From Acidobacteriota bacterium (GTDB taxonomy: Bacteria; Acidobacteriota; Terriglobia; Terriglobales; Acidobacteriaceae), in NCBI GenBank assembly GCA_018268755.1, contig JAFDVW010000019.1, forward strand, positions 274,348 to 338,347: a stretch of 64,000 bases of DNA, given 5' to 3'. Below the pieces are notes generated by a model that was not told the DNA's origin, ran no database searches, and worked only from the letters and a program-made list of their open reading frames with translations. Within the stretch, counting starts at the first letter, position 1; each line of letters starts with the position of its first letter. Made by a program: the position numbers and the translations under genes. Shown here one piece after another: positions 24,672-34,697 of this stretch.

Positions 24672-26015
24672 ATGCGAATTACCAAGCCATTCTTTTCTCT
24701 GTCCTTAGCGGCGACGCTAGCAACTTTGGTGGGATGTCAGGGATTGCAACCCGGCGGAAATGGCGGCGGCCCGAACCCTCCGGCGAACCTGCAATCCATT
24801 CAGCATATTGTCATCATGCTGCAGGAGAACCGCTCCTTCGACAGCTATTTTGGGATGCTGCCCGACTACTGGCAGGCCAATGGCTTTCCCGCGCAGACCT
24901 TCGACGGCTTGCCGGCCAACGCATCCAACCCCAGTTTCGATGGGACAACGACGATCCCCTCCTTTCGTCTGAAGACGATGTGTTTTTCCGATGCCAGCCC
25001 GGCCTGGAACGAGAGCCATGTAGATTGGAACCGGAATGACCCAACTTCTACCACGCCGCTGATGGATGGCTACGCTTTCAATGCGGCAAAATACGCGCGC
25101 AACAACGGAGACCACGATACCGAAGGACGGCGCGCCATGGGCTACTACACCGGCGACGATCTGAACTACTACTATTTCATGGCTTCCAACTTCGCCACCT
25201 CGGACCGATGGTTTTCGCCAGTCATGAGCCGGACTCCACCCAATCGCCAGTATTTGCTGGCAGCTACCTCGGCCGGACACGTCTATCCCACGGCGGGTCC
25301 CCTGTCGAACAAAACTATTTTTGAGGCGCTGGAAAATGCCGGGGTTTCCTGGCTGGTCTATGAGACGGACAACAACAGTTCTTATTTCCGCGGCTTTCAG
25401 CCGTTTGCCGACCAGCACTCCTCCAAGATCGTTCCCGCCACGCAATTTGCCGCGGATGTGCAGAATGGCACTCTGCCGCAGGTGGCGCTGATCGAAAGCG
25501 GCTATCGCTCAGGGCAGGACGAACACCCCAACAACAATGTGCAGGCGGGCGCCACGTATGTTTCCAGCTTCATCAACGCGCTCATGAACAGTCCAGCATG
25601 GAAGGATTCGGTGTTCATTCTGACCTACGATGAAGGAGGTGGCACGTATGATCACGTTCCTCCCCAGCCGGCTGTGCCACCCGACGATATTCCGCCCTCA
25701 GATCTGCAACCGGGAGATATTTGCAGCAGCGGTGGGCCCAACTGCGGCTTCAATTACACCGGCTTCCGCGTGCCGCTGATCGTCGTATCTCCCTTTAGCA
25801 AGAAGAACTACGTTTCGCACACGGTCGCGGACTACACCGCGATCCTCAAGTTCATCGAGACCCGCTTCAATCTTCCGGCGCTCACACGGCGGGATGCCGC
25901 GCAAATGGATATGACCGAGTTCTTTGATTTCGACCATACCCCCTGGGCCACTCCCCCGATCCCGCCGGCCCAGCTCAGCAACGGCGTATGTGACTTCGAT
26001 CAGCTGCAATACTGA
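24672..26015 (+). CDS. lipoprotein phosphoesterase (phospholipase C / AcpA-type)
   Basis: Member of the bacterial phosphoesterase family that contains non-specific phospholipase C and acid phosphatase AcpA. It hydrolyses phosphate esters outside the cytoplasm. The lipoprotein signal runs to Cys in ATLATLVGC. Catalytic-region motifs are IVIMLQENRSFDSYFG (metal Glu/Asn and nucleophile region), MSRTPPNRQYLLAATSAGH, YDEGGGTYDHVPPP-like, and FRVPLIVVSPFSKKNYVSH. The length of 447 aa is typical. The ATG at 24672 gives the signal sequence; an upstream frame from 24606 lacks one. The gene is monocistronic, with a gap of about 130 bases on the right to a convergent gene. Confidence 0.85.
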   Translation: MRITKPFFSLSLAATLATLVGCQGLQPGGNGGGPNPPANLQSIQHIVIMLQENRSFDSYFGMLPDYWQANGFPAQTFDGLPANASNPSFDGTTTIPSFRLKTMCFSDASPAWNESHVDWNRNDPTSTTPLMDGYAFNAAKYARNNGDHDTEGRRAMGYYTGDDLNYYYFMASNFATSDRWFSPVMSRTPPNRQYLLAATSAGHVYPTAGPLSNKTIFEALENAGVSWLVYETDNNSSYFRGFQPFADQHSSKIVPATQFAADVQNGTLPQVALIESGYRSGQDEHPNNNVQAGATYVSSFINALMNSPAWKDSVFILTYDEGGGTYDHVPPQPAVPPDDIPPSDLQPGDICSSGGPNCGFNYTGFRVPLIVVSPFSKKNYVSHTVADYTAILKFIETRFNLPALTRRDAAQMDMTEFFDFDHTPWATPPIPPAQLSNGVCDFDQLQY

Positions 26016-26143
26016 CGAACGGATCCACTTGCGGGGGGAAGCATGGCGCAGGAAAGATCTCACAGAACCGGCGGGAACGGGAAGCAAGGAAGGCCAGCGC
26101 CTCTAAACCGTACGGTAGAAGGCAGGAAGAAACCGTGGCTCGT

Positions 26144-27028
26144 CTACTCGCGGGAAGCTAACACCTGGATGGCCCGAGTGTTGTAGCGGGAACCGTCAAA
26201 CACGGCGTTGACCGAAATCATGCTATCCAGTTGTAGATCACCGGCGATTTGCACGGCAGCGGGATCAAAATACACATCGTAGGTTTTCTTGTCCCGCGGA
26301 TCCGCCAGACTGACTAATCCCTGGTGGAGGTCGAGAAAAATCACCCGTCCGGCAAAGGTAAAGACGGCGCCAGGCGCCGCCAGTACGGTGATCTTCCGGG
26401 CCCCGGCGGCGCCGGTGGGCGTGGGGCGAAATTGCAGCGTGACCAGAGTGCCCGGCTGCAGCAGGTTGGTCGAGACTTCCTGCCCATCGCGCATCACCTG
26501 AGTGGCAGGCAGAATGCTGACTTTGAACGGTTGCGAGGAAAGCGCATCGGTCAGAGTCAACTCGCTCTTCGCCAAGTCAAAGCTTACGATCTGGCCATGG
26601 GATTCTCCCGGAACGGGCTGCGCCACCAGGCGAAGGGTCTGGACGAAGATGCTGTTGCCATCGGCGACCGTGTCGGCATAAATCTTGTCGCCCACGCGAA
26701 GTTCGCGCGCCGATATCTTCTTGCCCTCGCGCAAAAACCGGGTGCGCCCGTCGAACAACGCCTGCAGCGGCTTGCCGCCAAAAGGCTGGATGGTCAACTC
26801 ATCACGCACCCAGTCCAGGTTCCTGACCACGCCACCCACGAGAGTGGGCTTCCCTTCCGGCAAAGGAGGCAATTCCGGAAGAAGGTCATTGGCTTCTTCA
26901 ATTTTGGCCGAGGAATTCCGGGATTCGGGCTCTTTCTGCGCGACCGGAGCCAGGGCGGGCGCCGCTGGGGACGAGGCTTGCGCCCATGCCACTCCTCCAA
27001 ACAATACCGTGACCAGGATTCGGCGCAA
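26144..27028 (-). CDS. exported beta-rich protein of unknown function (DUF5666-like)
   Basis: 294 residues with a signal peptide (RILVTVLFGGVAWAQA), a Pro/Ala/Glu-rich linker, then three or four similar beta units: VVRNLDWVRDELTIQPFGGK with DGRTRFLREGKKISARELRV, IVSFDLAKSELTLTDALSSQ with ATQVMRDGQEV, and VIFLDLHQGLVSLADPRDKK. The repeat G-x-V-x3-D-x5-L-T-x2-D plus a T-x-hydrophobic-R-x-G element resembles DUF5666-type repeats. It is divergent from the TPR gene at 27182. The role is unknown; an envelope scaffold is possible. Confidence 0.6.
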   Translation of the reverse strand: MRRILVTVLFGGVAWAQASSPAAPALAPVAQKEPESRNSSAKIEEANDLLPELPPLPEGKPTLVGGVVRNLDWVRDELTIQPFGGKPLQALFDGRTRFLREGKKISARELRVGDKIYADTVADGNSIFVQTLRLVAQPVPGESHGQIVSFDLAKSELTLTDALSSQPFKVSILPATQVMRDGQEVSTNLLQPGTLVTLQFRPTPTGAAGARKITVLAAPGAVFTFAGRVIFLDLHQGLVSLADPRDKKTYDVYFDPAAVQIAGDLQLDSMISVNAVFDGSRYNTRAIQVLASRE

Positions 27029-27181
27029 ACTTAGACTCCTTTTCTCCCAAGGCTCAATTTTGGATGGTGCGGACTGCCCAAGCGTTGGGGGAAAGTTTGG
27101 CTTTTGTTACCTTGCCGGGCTATTCCACGACAACAGTTCCCTCCCCAGGCGCTGTCTAAGAGGGATGAGGTCGCAAAGCGA

Positions 27182-28408
27182 GTGACGGCACTGCACAGCG
27201 GAATTCTACGGCGAACGATATTGGCTTGCATTATGGCTTCCGTCTCTACCTGCCTCTATGCCGGCGACCTGCGCATTCCTCTGCCCTCGCGGAACCGGAC
27301 CACCCCGGTCCAGGAATTGAATCGTAAGGGAGTAGAGGCGGTGCGCAAGAACCAGCTCCAGAAGGCCAAGCAGCTGTTTTACCGCGCCTACCTTTTCGAT
27401 CCGGACGACCCTTTTACCCTCAACAACCTCGGATATGTAGCCGAGCTCGAGGGCGAAGTAGAACGAGCCTACCGCTTCTATGAGCTGGCGGGACGGGGGT
27501 CCTCCGATGCGCTGGTCGATCAGGCCAATGTGAAAGCCATGGAAGGACGGACCGTGGCCGAGGTCACGGGCAGCGTTTCGAGCAAGGATGTCGATGTGAA
27601 CTGGGCCAATCTGAGGGCCATCCGGCTGCTCTCCCAGGGGCGGGCTTCCGAGGCCGAACGGCTGCTGCAGCAGGCCCTTGCCCGCGATCCCAGGAACGCA
27701 TTTACGATCAATAATTATGCCGTCGCCCGCGAGATGGAAGGCGACTACGCGGAAGCGGTGAAATACTACGATGCCGCCGCCCAGAGTGGATCGCAGGAAC
27801 CGGTGGTGGTAACGCTCAACAGCGCATACCGCGGCAAGCCGCTCAGCGCCATGGCCGCGGAGAGCGCCGGCCGCCTGCGCGAGCGCATGCAAAAAGAGCA
27901 GAGTGTGGCGATTCAGGTCGGGCTCTTGAATCTGCGCGGTGTGGCCGCGTTGAACCGCAATACGCGCGCCGAAGCCCGGAAGTACTTTGAGCAGGCTTAT
28001 AAGCTCAATCCCACTGATTCTTTCACCCTCAACAATCGTGGTTATCTCGCCGAGATGGACGGCGACCGGGAAAGCGCGCTCTTTTTCTACGAGAAAGCGC
28101 GTCAGGCCGCGCAAGCCAATGCCCGGGTGGGATACGCCACGCAACAATCCGCCGAAGGCAAAAAGCTGGTGGAAGTGGCCGACGAGAATCGCGGAAAAAT
28201 GGATCAGGAAATGGCCCGCACCGTCGAGAGAAGGCGGGAGGAGGGCGGACCGATTGAGCTCAGGCTGCGCAACCACCAGATTGCGCCTCCTCCGCAGCTG
28301 GAAGAAGAACCCCAGGCGGAGCCCCCGGCGCTGGGCCCACCGCAGCCACCGGTGCCGGAGTTGGCGCCGCGGCCAGCGGAGCAGCCACCCCCGACACCAC
28401 AACCGTAA
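27182..28408 (+). CDS. exported TPR-repeat protein with proline-rich tail
   Basis: Tetratricopeptide protein, probably periplasmic, a scaffold for envelope assembly. The GTG at 27182 gives a full signal peptide (GILRRTILACIMASVSTCLYA); an ATG at 27233 would delete it. TPR-like pairs: AVRKNQLQKAKQLFYRAYLF-DPDDPFTLNNLGYVAELEGE, SEAERLLQQALARDPRNAFT-INNYAVAREMEGDY, and ARKYFEQAYKLNPTDSFTLN-NRGYLAEMDGD. The unit is repeated three times with about 90-residue spacers. The last 60 residues are mostly Pro, Glu and Gln. It is convergent with the flippase gene 82 bases away. Confidence 0.72.
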   Translation: MTALHSGILRRTILACIMASVSTCLYAGDLRIPLPSRNRTTPVQELNRKGVEAVRKNQLQKAKQLFYRAYLFDPDDPFTLNNLGYVAELEGEVERAYRFYELAGRGSSDALVDQANVKAMEGRTVAEVTGSVSSKDVDVNWANLRAIRLLSQGRASEAERLLQQALARDPRNAFTINNYAVAREMEGDYAEAVKYYDAAAQSGSQEPVVVTLNSAYRGKPLSAMAAESAGRLRERMQKEQSVAIQVGLLNLRGVAALNRNTRAEARKYFEQAYKLNPTDSFTLNNRGYLAEMDGDRESALFFYEKARQAAQANARVGYATQQSAEGKKLVEVADENRGKMDQEMARTVERRREEGGPIELRLRNHQIAPPPQLEEEPQAEPPALGPPQPPVPELAPRPAEQPPPTPQP

Positions 28409-28489
28409 GATTGGGGACCGCGATCCCTAGTCGGATACCTGTGGGGAATCGTACGTGTCCTGGCCATTGCCCGGCCCGATCCGATGTGT

Positions 28490-30520
28490 CTAAGGCTCAG
28501 TTTGCAACAGCCTGCCGATATCCGTCTCCGGGTCGTACGAAACATGGCGGACCAGGTTCTTGGCATAGCGCCACAGAGTGATCAGGTTGGTCTCATACCA
28601 GCAGCATTCCCGCATGCGCGGGGAGAAGCCGCACAGAAAGCGGAATCCGGTCAAAGGCCCGCCCGGGGACGCCAGCAGGGCGGAAGCGATGCGATGATTG
28701 CCATCGAGAATAGTCAGCAGGCTGCTGTCACTGGTCCCGATAAATAAGATCGAGCGATTGAGGTTGGTTTCCCGGCTGAGACGTTGCAGCTTTTCGAAGA
28801 ACTCATCCTCCGGCTGGCGGGGGAGTTCGGCGCGGATCTTTTTGACAATATCGTTGAGAAAAAAGCTGCCCTGCGAAATCTTTCGCCACTGGGCGCGGGG
28901 GAAGACGCGCACCCGCGACAAGTCCAGCGGCGTGATCTCCACTTCATACCACCGCGTATCGTTGGGCAGCTCCCGCCACATGGCGCCGCGCCGAATGAAG
29001 AGCAGGGCCCGCCGCAGGGCATTCTCCTCCGGGTCATGCAAATCGGGGTGGCTGACCAGAGATTCGATGCGCTGGCGGTAGGCATCGAATTCAGCGTGAT
29101 GAAACTCATTCTTGAGGAATTCCGCGATCACTTCTTCTTCGCTCACCGGACGCAGGCGGCGGATAGTGGCGTAGGACTCCGCCTCGGCCGGCAGGGAGGA
29201 GGCGCTATTGAAAAGGACGGGGATCGCGACGATGACCAGCAAGGCCGACATCAACATCAACTGCACCAGGATCATTTGCTGCAAGCTGTCGTGGTAGAGG
29301 TAAATTCCCAGCACCAGGGCGCCCCCGAAAGCCAGCTGCACCAGGCTGGTGTGGGCGATCTTCCGCGACATTTCGTAGGCAATCATGACCGCGCTCAAGG
29401 AGTAAATACCGGTGGTCAAGGCATATAGGACGAGCAACGACTGGACCGAACCGTAGGCCGAGATCTGGAATTGCACGCCGAAGGCTGTGTTCCAAAAAAA
29501 GTCCGGCACCATCCACACGCCAAAGATGAGCACGGTCAAAATGCCGGTCACCAGGAGCAGCGAACTGATCAACAGCGAGTTTCCCTGCCTGCCCTTCCCC
29601 TCCAAAGAGGCCGACATGGGGAACATGGCATTCACCACCGACCAGGCGCACATGTTCACCAGCCGCCCGACCAGCGCGATGGCCGCATACAGTCCCGCCT
29701 CGCGGGGAGGGAAAAAGTGCTTGGCCAGCACAATGTCGAAATTGTTGATCACCACCTGTCCCACGAAAAAGATACTGGCCTGCAGGGATTCGCGAAACGA
29801 AGTCGCGATGGCGCGGGTCCCGGGTGTGAGTTTGAGGCCGGGGGTGGCGACAAAGTAAGCCGCGATGACGCCGGCCACGCCGGCGAAGACCGCTCCCGGC
29901 ACCTGCCATCCGGCATAGATCAGGGCCCAGCCGCCTCCCAGGCGGACGATGCCTTCTAATAGGAGATTGAAGCCGAATTTGCGAAAGGCATATGCGCCCT
30001 GGATCGCGCCGCGCCGCACTCCCAGGGGGATATAGAAAGCCGTCCCCAACGCCAGGATCAACACCAGATTGGCGCTGGGCAGGTTCAGATAGGCCGCGAT
30101 TTCCCGTCTTCCCAGCACGATCAGCAGGGCCATGATCAGGCCCAAGCGCCAGGCCTTGCGGTGCAGGCCCCAGTACACGACCGCCTTGTCGGAATGTGCC
30201 GCGTGGTTGGCCACCAGCTTGGCGCAGACCACTTGAAACGACAAGGTGATGGCCGAGATCAGCGTGAGCAAGGTGTAGACCGCCGTGGCGTGGCTGAAGC
30301 CCACCGGCCCCAACATGCGGGCCACGACCAGGTTGTAGAGCAGGTTCATGACCCCGGTCAAAGTGGAGGCGGTGAGCAGGACCAGGCTTCCGCTCAGCAA
30401 GCGGGAACGCAGGGCGGCGGAGGGCGCAGCCGCCATGACCACGGACTGCACGTCGGAAGAGGCTTGTCTGGCGCTGCTACTCATTCCCTTTTTGCGTTTC
30501 TGCAATGGACCCAGACTCAT
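28490..30520 (-). CDS. Wzx-like flippase fused to a ParB-like C-terminal domain
   Basis: Residues about 40-445 form a 12-segment MOP-superfamily transporter (SGSLVLLTASTLTGVMNLLY, NLVVARMLGPVGFSHATAVY), the family that flips lipid-linked sugar units. A soluble domain of about 230 residues follows, with strand DLSRVRVFPRAQWRKISQG and the motif ILDGNHRIASALLASP, as in ParB/sulfiredoxin-fold proteins (D-G-x-H-R-x2-A), then CGFSPRMRECCWYETNL. Standalone Wzx proteins are about 450-500 aa. The fused part could sense or phosphorylate a ligand and gate export; this is speculation. Start choice is uncertain (ATG 30520 or 30484; no good ribosome site). It lies 28 bases after the exporter gene and is probably co-transcribed. 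Confidence 0.75.
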   Translation of the reverse strand: MSLGPLQKRKKGMSSSARQASSDVQSVVMAAAPSAALRSRLLSGSLVLLTASTLTGVMNLLYNLVVARMLGPVGFSHATAVYTLLTLISAITLSFQVVCAKLVANHAAHSDKAVVYWGLHRKAWRLGLIMALLIVLGRREIAAYLNLPSANLVLILALGTAFYIPLGVRRGAIQGAYAFRKFGFNLLLEGIVRLGGGWALIYAGWQVPGAVFAGVAGVIAAYFVATPGLKLTPGTRAIATSFRESLQASIFFVGQVVINNFDIVLAKHFFPPREAGLYAAIALVGRLVNMCAWSVVNAMFPMSASLEGKGRQGNSLLISSLLLVTGILTVLIFGVWMVPDFFWNTAFGVQFQISAYGSVQSLLVLYALTTGIYSLSAVMIAYEMSRKIAHTSLVQLAFGGALVLGIYLYHDSLQQMILVQLMLMSALLVIVAIPVLFNSASSLPAEAESYATIRRLRPVSEEEVIAEFLKNEFHHAEFDAYRQRIESLVSHPDLHDPEENALRRALLFIRRGAMWRELPNDTRWYEVEITPLDLSRVRVFPRAQWRKISQGSFFLNDIVKKIRAELPRQPEDEFFEKLQRLSRETNLNRSILFIGTSDSSLLTILDGNHRIASALLASPGGPLTGFRFLCGFSPRMRECCWYETNLITLWRYAKNLVRHVSYDPETDIGRLLQTEP

Positions 30521-30548
30521 AGGGATTTTCAAGACAGGGATTCGCTTT

Positions 30549-33500
30549 CTAAAACAAGTTCAAGCGCACCACCGGAAGAAACGCCGTGCGGTTGCTCCCG
30601 GAGAAGTTGTAAAAGGTCTGCTGCTGCAGCCCGAAAGAAAAGCGCATGGGGTAGGCCACGGACGCGCTCTCGCCACCACTTTGCACATTGCGGTGAACGG
30701 GACGTACATAAGAAACCAGAAATTCGCTCAGAGTATTGTCGTAGGCGTGGAATCCCTGCCCGCGCGATAATGCGAAGGAACCCTGCACACTCCAGCGCAG
30801 GCTGGGCCGGTACTCAAAGCGGACTGCCGGCCGCATCGCCTGGGCGATGGCGAAGTTGTCGCCATCCACACGCCATGATCGGAGATATTCTCCCAGGACT
30901 GCCAGGGTGAAGCGTTTGCCCAGATGCCGCTGCACGCCGACGTAGGACGAAGTGGTGTAATACTCGCGAATAGCCGGGCGAAACAGCAGATCCCGGGCCG
31001 AATATCCCACGATCAAAGCCGTGTTTCCCCAGGGCCGGCCCACGGTGAATTCCAGGCTTCCCGAGAGGTCGCGGGAGTGCAGCCCCTGCTCCACAAACGG
31101 ACCGGTCTCGCGGCTGGCGTTGGCCTGCACGGTCACCCAATTGAACAACGGCGTCGAGGAAACATAGAGGAACTGGCGGAAGAGGTTCTGGTCCATGTCG
31201 CGCGAAGATACGGTATCGCGGCGGACTGTGAACTGAAGTCCGCCATGAAACAGGAACGCGCTGGAGCCTACGCGCAGCACCGGATCGATTCCGCCATTCA
31301 AAATGGTGTCGAAGGTATGGCGCTCTTCAATCGAGTTGATACTGGGCAGCGAGATCCGCCCCGAAGTCATGCTCTCCCCGACGAACCCCGAGATCACGGG
31401 CCAATGGTTGAGGTGGACCCGGTAGGGAGCGGCCCCCATACTCTGGAAAGAGTGCCGCGGCGTGGGCAGCTGCGCCGGGTCCGTCACCCGCAACATGCGT
31501 GCATCGAGGGTGTAGACGTTGATGTCCTCGAGCTGCGGAGAAAAGGTGGCTTGGGAGGATAGGCTGAAGGTCGGGGTGATTTGCCGCCCCTCTTGCTCCG
31601 CCATTTCATATTGCGCACGGGCCAGATCGTCCTCATCCTCGCGGCTGGCCAGCGTGCTGGCCTGGGCGAAGGCGGAAAGCGCGCGCAAGGTGTCCTGACG
31701 CTGGCGATACACGGCGGCCGAAGTCATCAAGTAGTCGTAATCGCCCTGATATTCGGGAGACTTTTCCAGGCCGGCGAGCGCAGCCTCGGCCTGGCGTGTA
31801 TTTCCCTGGGCAAGATAAGTGTTGGCCAGACCCAAGGCCACCGATCGCTCGTCTGCCCCTGCCCGGCGGGCCTTATCAAAATAGGTTTCCGCCAGATCGA
31901 AATCATGCATGGCGAGAAACAGATTGGCCGCCTGCAGAAAATCAGCGGAGGTGACGGGAGCGGCTTCGCCGGTGCGGGCGTCAGCGAAGGCCAGCGCGAT
32001 TTGGCGTCGGGCATCGTCCCATTGCTGGTCACGCACAAAAATCTCTCCGATGGCCAGCCGTGTGCCCACGCTGTTCTGGGTTTCGAGGGCGCGGGAGAAG
32101 CGATTCATGGCGGCGTCACGGTCCCCCATCGTCAGGAGGGCGTGGCCGGTCATCATGAAAATATCGGCGCGGCCGCCGGCGCGGGCCTCGGCCAACTGAA
32201 TATTTCGCATCGCCTCCGCGGGTTGAGCGAGCCTGGCGTAGTTTTGCGCCAGCGCCGCGTAAATCCCTGGGTCTTGGGGCGTCAGTTTCAGCCCTTCGTT
32301 ATAAGCAGCGATCGAATCCTGGTAGCGGCGTAGATGGTAAAGCGTTTCCGCCAAGGCCAGTTGAGTGGTGAGATCGTCAGGTACTTCTTTGAGCGCGACG
32401 CGATACTCCTTCTCGGCGGCCTGAAAGTTCTGCTCCTGGCGATAGCCTTCGGCGCGGGCCAGATGCCAGGCGCGATTGTCTCCCAGAGATTTTTGCGCTA
32501 AATTCAGTTCCGCCAAGGCGGAGCGGGAACGGCGCAGCTGCAGGTAGGCGTAGGCCAGCCCCAGATGGGCCTCGGCAGAATCTTTCTGCAGCCGCAAGGC
32601 AGTCCGGAAATCTTCGGCCGCCCGGGCCGGCTCTCGCAGGGTGTTCAGCACGTATCCGCGGTTCACGTAGCCGGTGGCCATGCTGGGATCGCGCTCGATG
32701 GCGCGAGTGAAATCCGTCAGGGCCTCTTGCTGCCGGCCATTGCGGGTATGCACATAGCCTGCGATCAACGCCAGATCCCGATTATTGGGCAGCAAGGCAT
32801 CGTACTTGTTGGCCACCTCCAGCGCTTCCTGATATCGGCCCAGATAGTACAGGTCATAAGCCAGGTAGACCGGCGCTTGCCGGTCACGGGGCAGCTTCTC
32901 CAGCACTTTGGCCCCCAGATCGGCCGCCTCCTGATACTGCTGCTTCCAGGTTAGATAACGCTGGCGTTCCCGCATGACCGCGGGATTATCATTCATGACG
33001 CCGTGGGAACGATCGAGCCAGGCTTTCGCCAGGCCGAGATCATGGGCCTCGAGCGCAGCGTTGGTTGCGCCGGCAATGACGAGAGGATTCTTAGGATCCA
33101 GCGGGTAGGCGGCGGCATAGCTCGCCTCCGCTTGGGCGTAATTTCGTTCCGCCGAATAAAGATCGCCCAAGGCCAGGTGGGAGGCAGGGTCCTGCGGATA
33201 CAGCTTGGCCGCCCGCTGAAAATATTGTTCCGCCGCCTTTGCATCTCCCATGTCGCGCATGAGAAAACCGAGCGAGGTAAGGGCCGCACGATGATTGGGG
33301 TCTTTCTGCAACACTGTCTCAAAGGTGCGGCGCGCCGCTTCCTTCTGCCCCAGCTTCCACTGCAGCGTGGCATAGTTCGCAAGCGAGTTCATGTCGCCGG
33401 GAGCCAGCGCCAAGGCTTCTTCCAGGTCTTTATGAGCGGCTTGCAGGTCTCCGGACTGGGTTTCCACGGCGGCGCGCAGGCGCAAGTACTCTGGCTTCTG

Positions 33501-34697
33501 AGAAATCGGCACCTGGATTTCCCTTAACTCCCCGGCCGCCAGTGCCAGCTGCTGTTTCGCTTTGTCTTGCTCTCCCTGCTGCTGTTGCAATTCATAGAGA
33601 TGGAGCCGCATCTGCAAGCGGTAGAGCGGACCTTCGGGAGGATTTTTGGGAAGGTTCTGCAGGGCCAGTTCGTATTCGCGTTCGGCATCGGAAATACGTT
33701 CTTCCACAATCGCGATTTGCGCCGAAGTGGCATGCAGGCGATAGTGGTTGCTATCCAGCGAGCGCGCCCGTTCCAGAAAATTGCGAGCGGCATCCATCTG
33801 GCCCAGGTTCGCCATGGCCTGAGCGGCGCTGAGTTGCAGGGCAATATTCCCCTTACTCGCTTTGGCGGCGGCGGCATAGGTATCGGCGGCCCGTGGTTTA
33901 TCTCCGGAAAGTTCATAAGTGTAGGCCAGTTCCGCCAGGACATCGGGCGTCTTGGCCGGGACCGCCCGCAGAGCGGCGATGGCCTCGTTGTAATGTCCGG
34001 CTTCCCGGTACTGGCCCGCAATCGCACGCAGAACATCGGGGTCCTGGGGAGCGCGGTTGCGAGCTCGGTTGAGAAAGCTGCGCGCCTCCTCCGGCTGGTG
34101 AAGATAGAGATAGGCACGGGCGATGAGTAGTTCGGTATGGGCAGAAGCCCGAAGCGATTCGGCCCGCCGCAACAATTCGAGGGCGCGAGCGGGATCGGAG
34201 TCAAGGAAAAGCTCGCCAGCCAGGGCGAGGCTGTCGGCGTCCTGCGGATTCGCCTGAATAACTTTGTTCAGTAGACCGCGCGCTTCCGCATCACGCCCCA
34301 GCTTGATGTAAGTCTGCGCCAATCCTCCCAGCCCTCGTATCGAAGAAGGACGGAGATGCAATCCTTGCTGATAGGCGTCGACCGAAACCTGATAGCGATT
34401 GGCGAGGCGGGCGGCGTATCCCAGCAGAAACCAAAGTTCCGGATCCTGGGGGGCTGCCTTGGTGGCTTGCTCGGCGTGCGAAGCGGCCGCCGCGTAATCA
34501 TTCTGCGCCAGAGCGTCCTGGGCGGCGCGGACCTGGCGGGCCACTGCAATGCCGGCTCCCCAGGCAAAGTCGGGGGAGGCCCCCTGCTGGGGCCTGGGGG
34601 ACTTCCCCTGGCCACCGACATCGAAGGTCTGCGCCGCCGCCAGACTCGTCAGCACCGTGATGGTCAAAACTCTGGCTTTCCAAGCCGCCGCTCTCAC
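30549..34697 (-). CDS. giant TPR protein with C-terminal outer-membrane barrel (BcsC/PgaA-like exporter)
   Basis: 1382 residues: signal peptide (ARVLTITVLTSLAAAQ), then roughly 20-25 TPR repeats through about residue 1000 (for example AASHAEQATKAAPQDPELWF and EAALWF-type helices of 34-residue period), then a domain of alternating aromatic strands ending FLPVVRLNLF, with the terminal Phe typical of outer-membrane barrels. This is the plan of polysaccharide exporters such as cellulose BcsC and PNAG PgaA: TPRs bind the synthase in the periplasm and the barrel is the exit pore. It starts at GTG 34697, divergent from the GT-C operon, with the flippase directly downstream. The barrel is not clearly of the BcsC family, so the polymer is unknown. 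Confidence 0.78.
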   Translation of the reverse strand: MRAAAWKARVLTITVLTSLAAAQTFDVGGQGKSPRPQQGASPDFAWGAGIAVARQVRAAQDALAQNDYAAAASHAEQATKAAPQDPELWFLLGYAARLANRYQVSVDAYQQGLHLRPSSIRGLGGLAQTYIKLGRDAEARGLLNKVIQANPQDADSLALAGELFLDSDPARALELLRRAESLRASAHTELLIARAYLYLHQPEEARSFLNRARNRAPQDPDVLRAIAGQYREAGHYNEAIAALRAVPAKTPDVLAELAYTYELSGDKPRAADTYAAAAKASKGNIALQLSAAQAMANLGQMDAARNFLERARSLDSNHYRLHATSAQIAIVEERISDAEREYELALQNLPKNPPEGPLYRLQMRLHLYELQQQQGEQDKAKQQLALAAGELREIQVPISQKPEYLRLRAAVETQSGDLQAAHKDLEEALALAPGDMNSLANYATLQWKLGQKEAARRTFETVLQKDPNHRAALTSLGFLMRDMGDAKAAEQYFQRAAKLYPQDPASHLALGDLYSAERNYAQAEASYAAAYPLDPKNPLVIAGATNAALEAHDLGLAKAWLDRSHGVMNDNPAVMRERQRYLTWKQQYQEAADLGAKVLEKLPRDRQAPVYLAYDLYYLGRYQEALEVANKYDALLPNNRDLALIAGYVHTRNGRQQEALTDFTRAIERDPSMATGYVNRGYVLNTLREPARAAEDFRTALRLQKDSAEAHLGLAYAYLQLRRSRSALAELNLAQKSLGDNRAWHLARAEGYRQEQNFQAAEKEYRVALKEVPDDLTTQLALAETLYHLRRYQDSIAAYNEGLKLTPQDPGIYAALAQNYARLAQPAEAMRNIQLAEARAGGRADIFMMTGHALLTMGDRDAAMNRFSRALETQNSVGTRLAIGEIFVRDQQWDDARRQIALAFADARTGEAAPVTSADFLQAANLFLAMHDFDLAETYFDKARRAGADERSVALGLANTYLAQGNTRQAEAALAGLEKSPEYQGDYDYLMTSAAVYRQRQDTLRALSAFAQASTLASREDEDDLARAQYEMAEQEGRQITPTFSLSSQATFSPQLEDINVYTLDARMLRVTDPAQLPTPRHSFQSMGAAPYRVHLNHWPVISGFVGESMTSGRISLPSINSIEERHTFDTILNGGIDPVLRVGSSAFLFHGGLQFTVRRDTVSSRDMDQNLFRQFLYVSSTPLFNWVTVQANASRETGPFVEQGLHSRDLSGSLEFTVGRPWGNTALIVGYSARDLLFRPAIREYYTTSSYVGVQRHLGKRFTLAVLGEYLRSWRVDGDNFAIAQAMRPAVRFEYRPSLRWSVQGSFALSRGQGFHAYDNTLSEFLVSYVRPVHRNVQSGGESASVAYPMRFSFGLQQQTFYNFSGSNRTAFLPVVRLNLF

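Noticed and set aside
27206-28402. 398-residue minus-strand frame opposite the TPR gene
   Set aside because: Antisense of repeat-containing high-GC coding sequence; no motif, and overlaps a well-supported gene completely.
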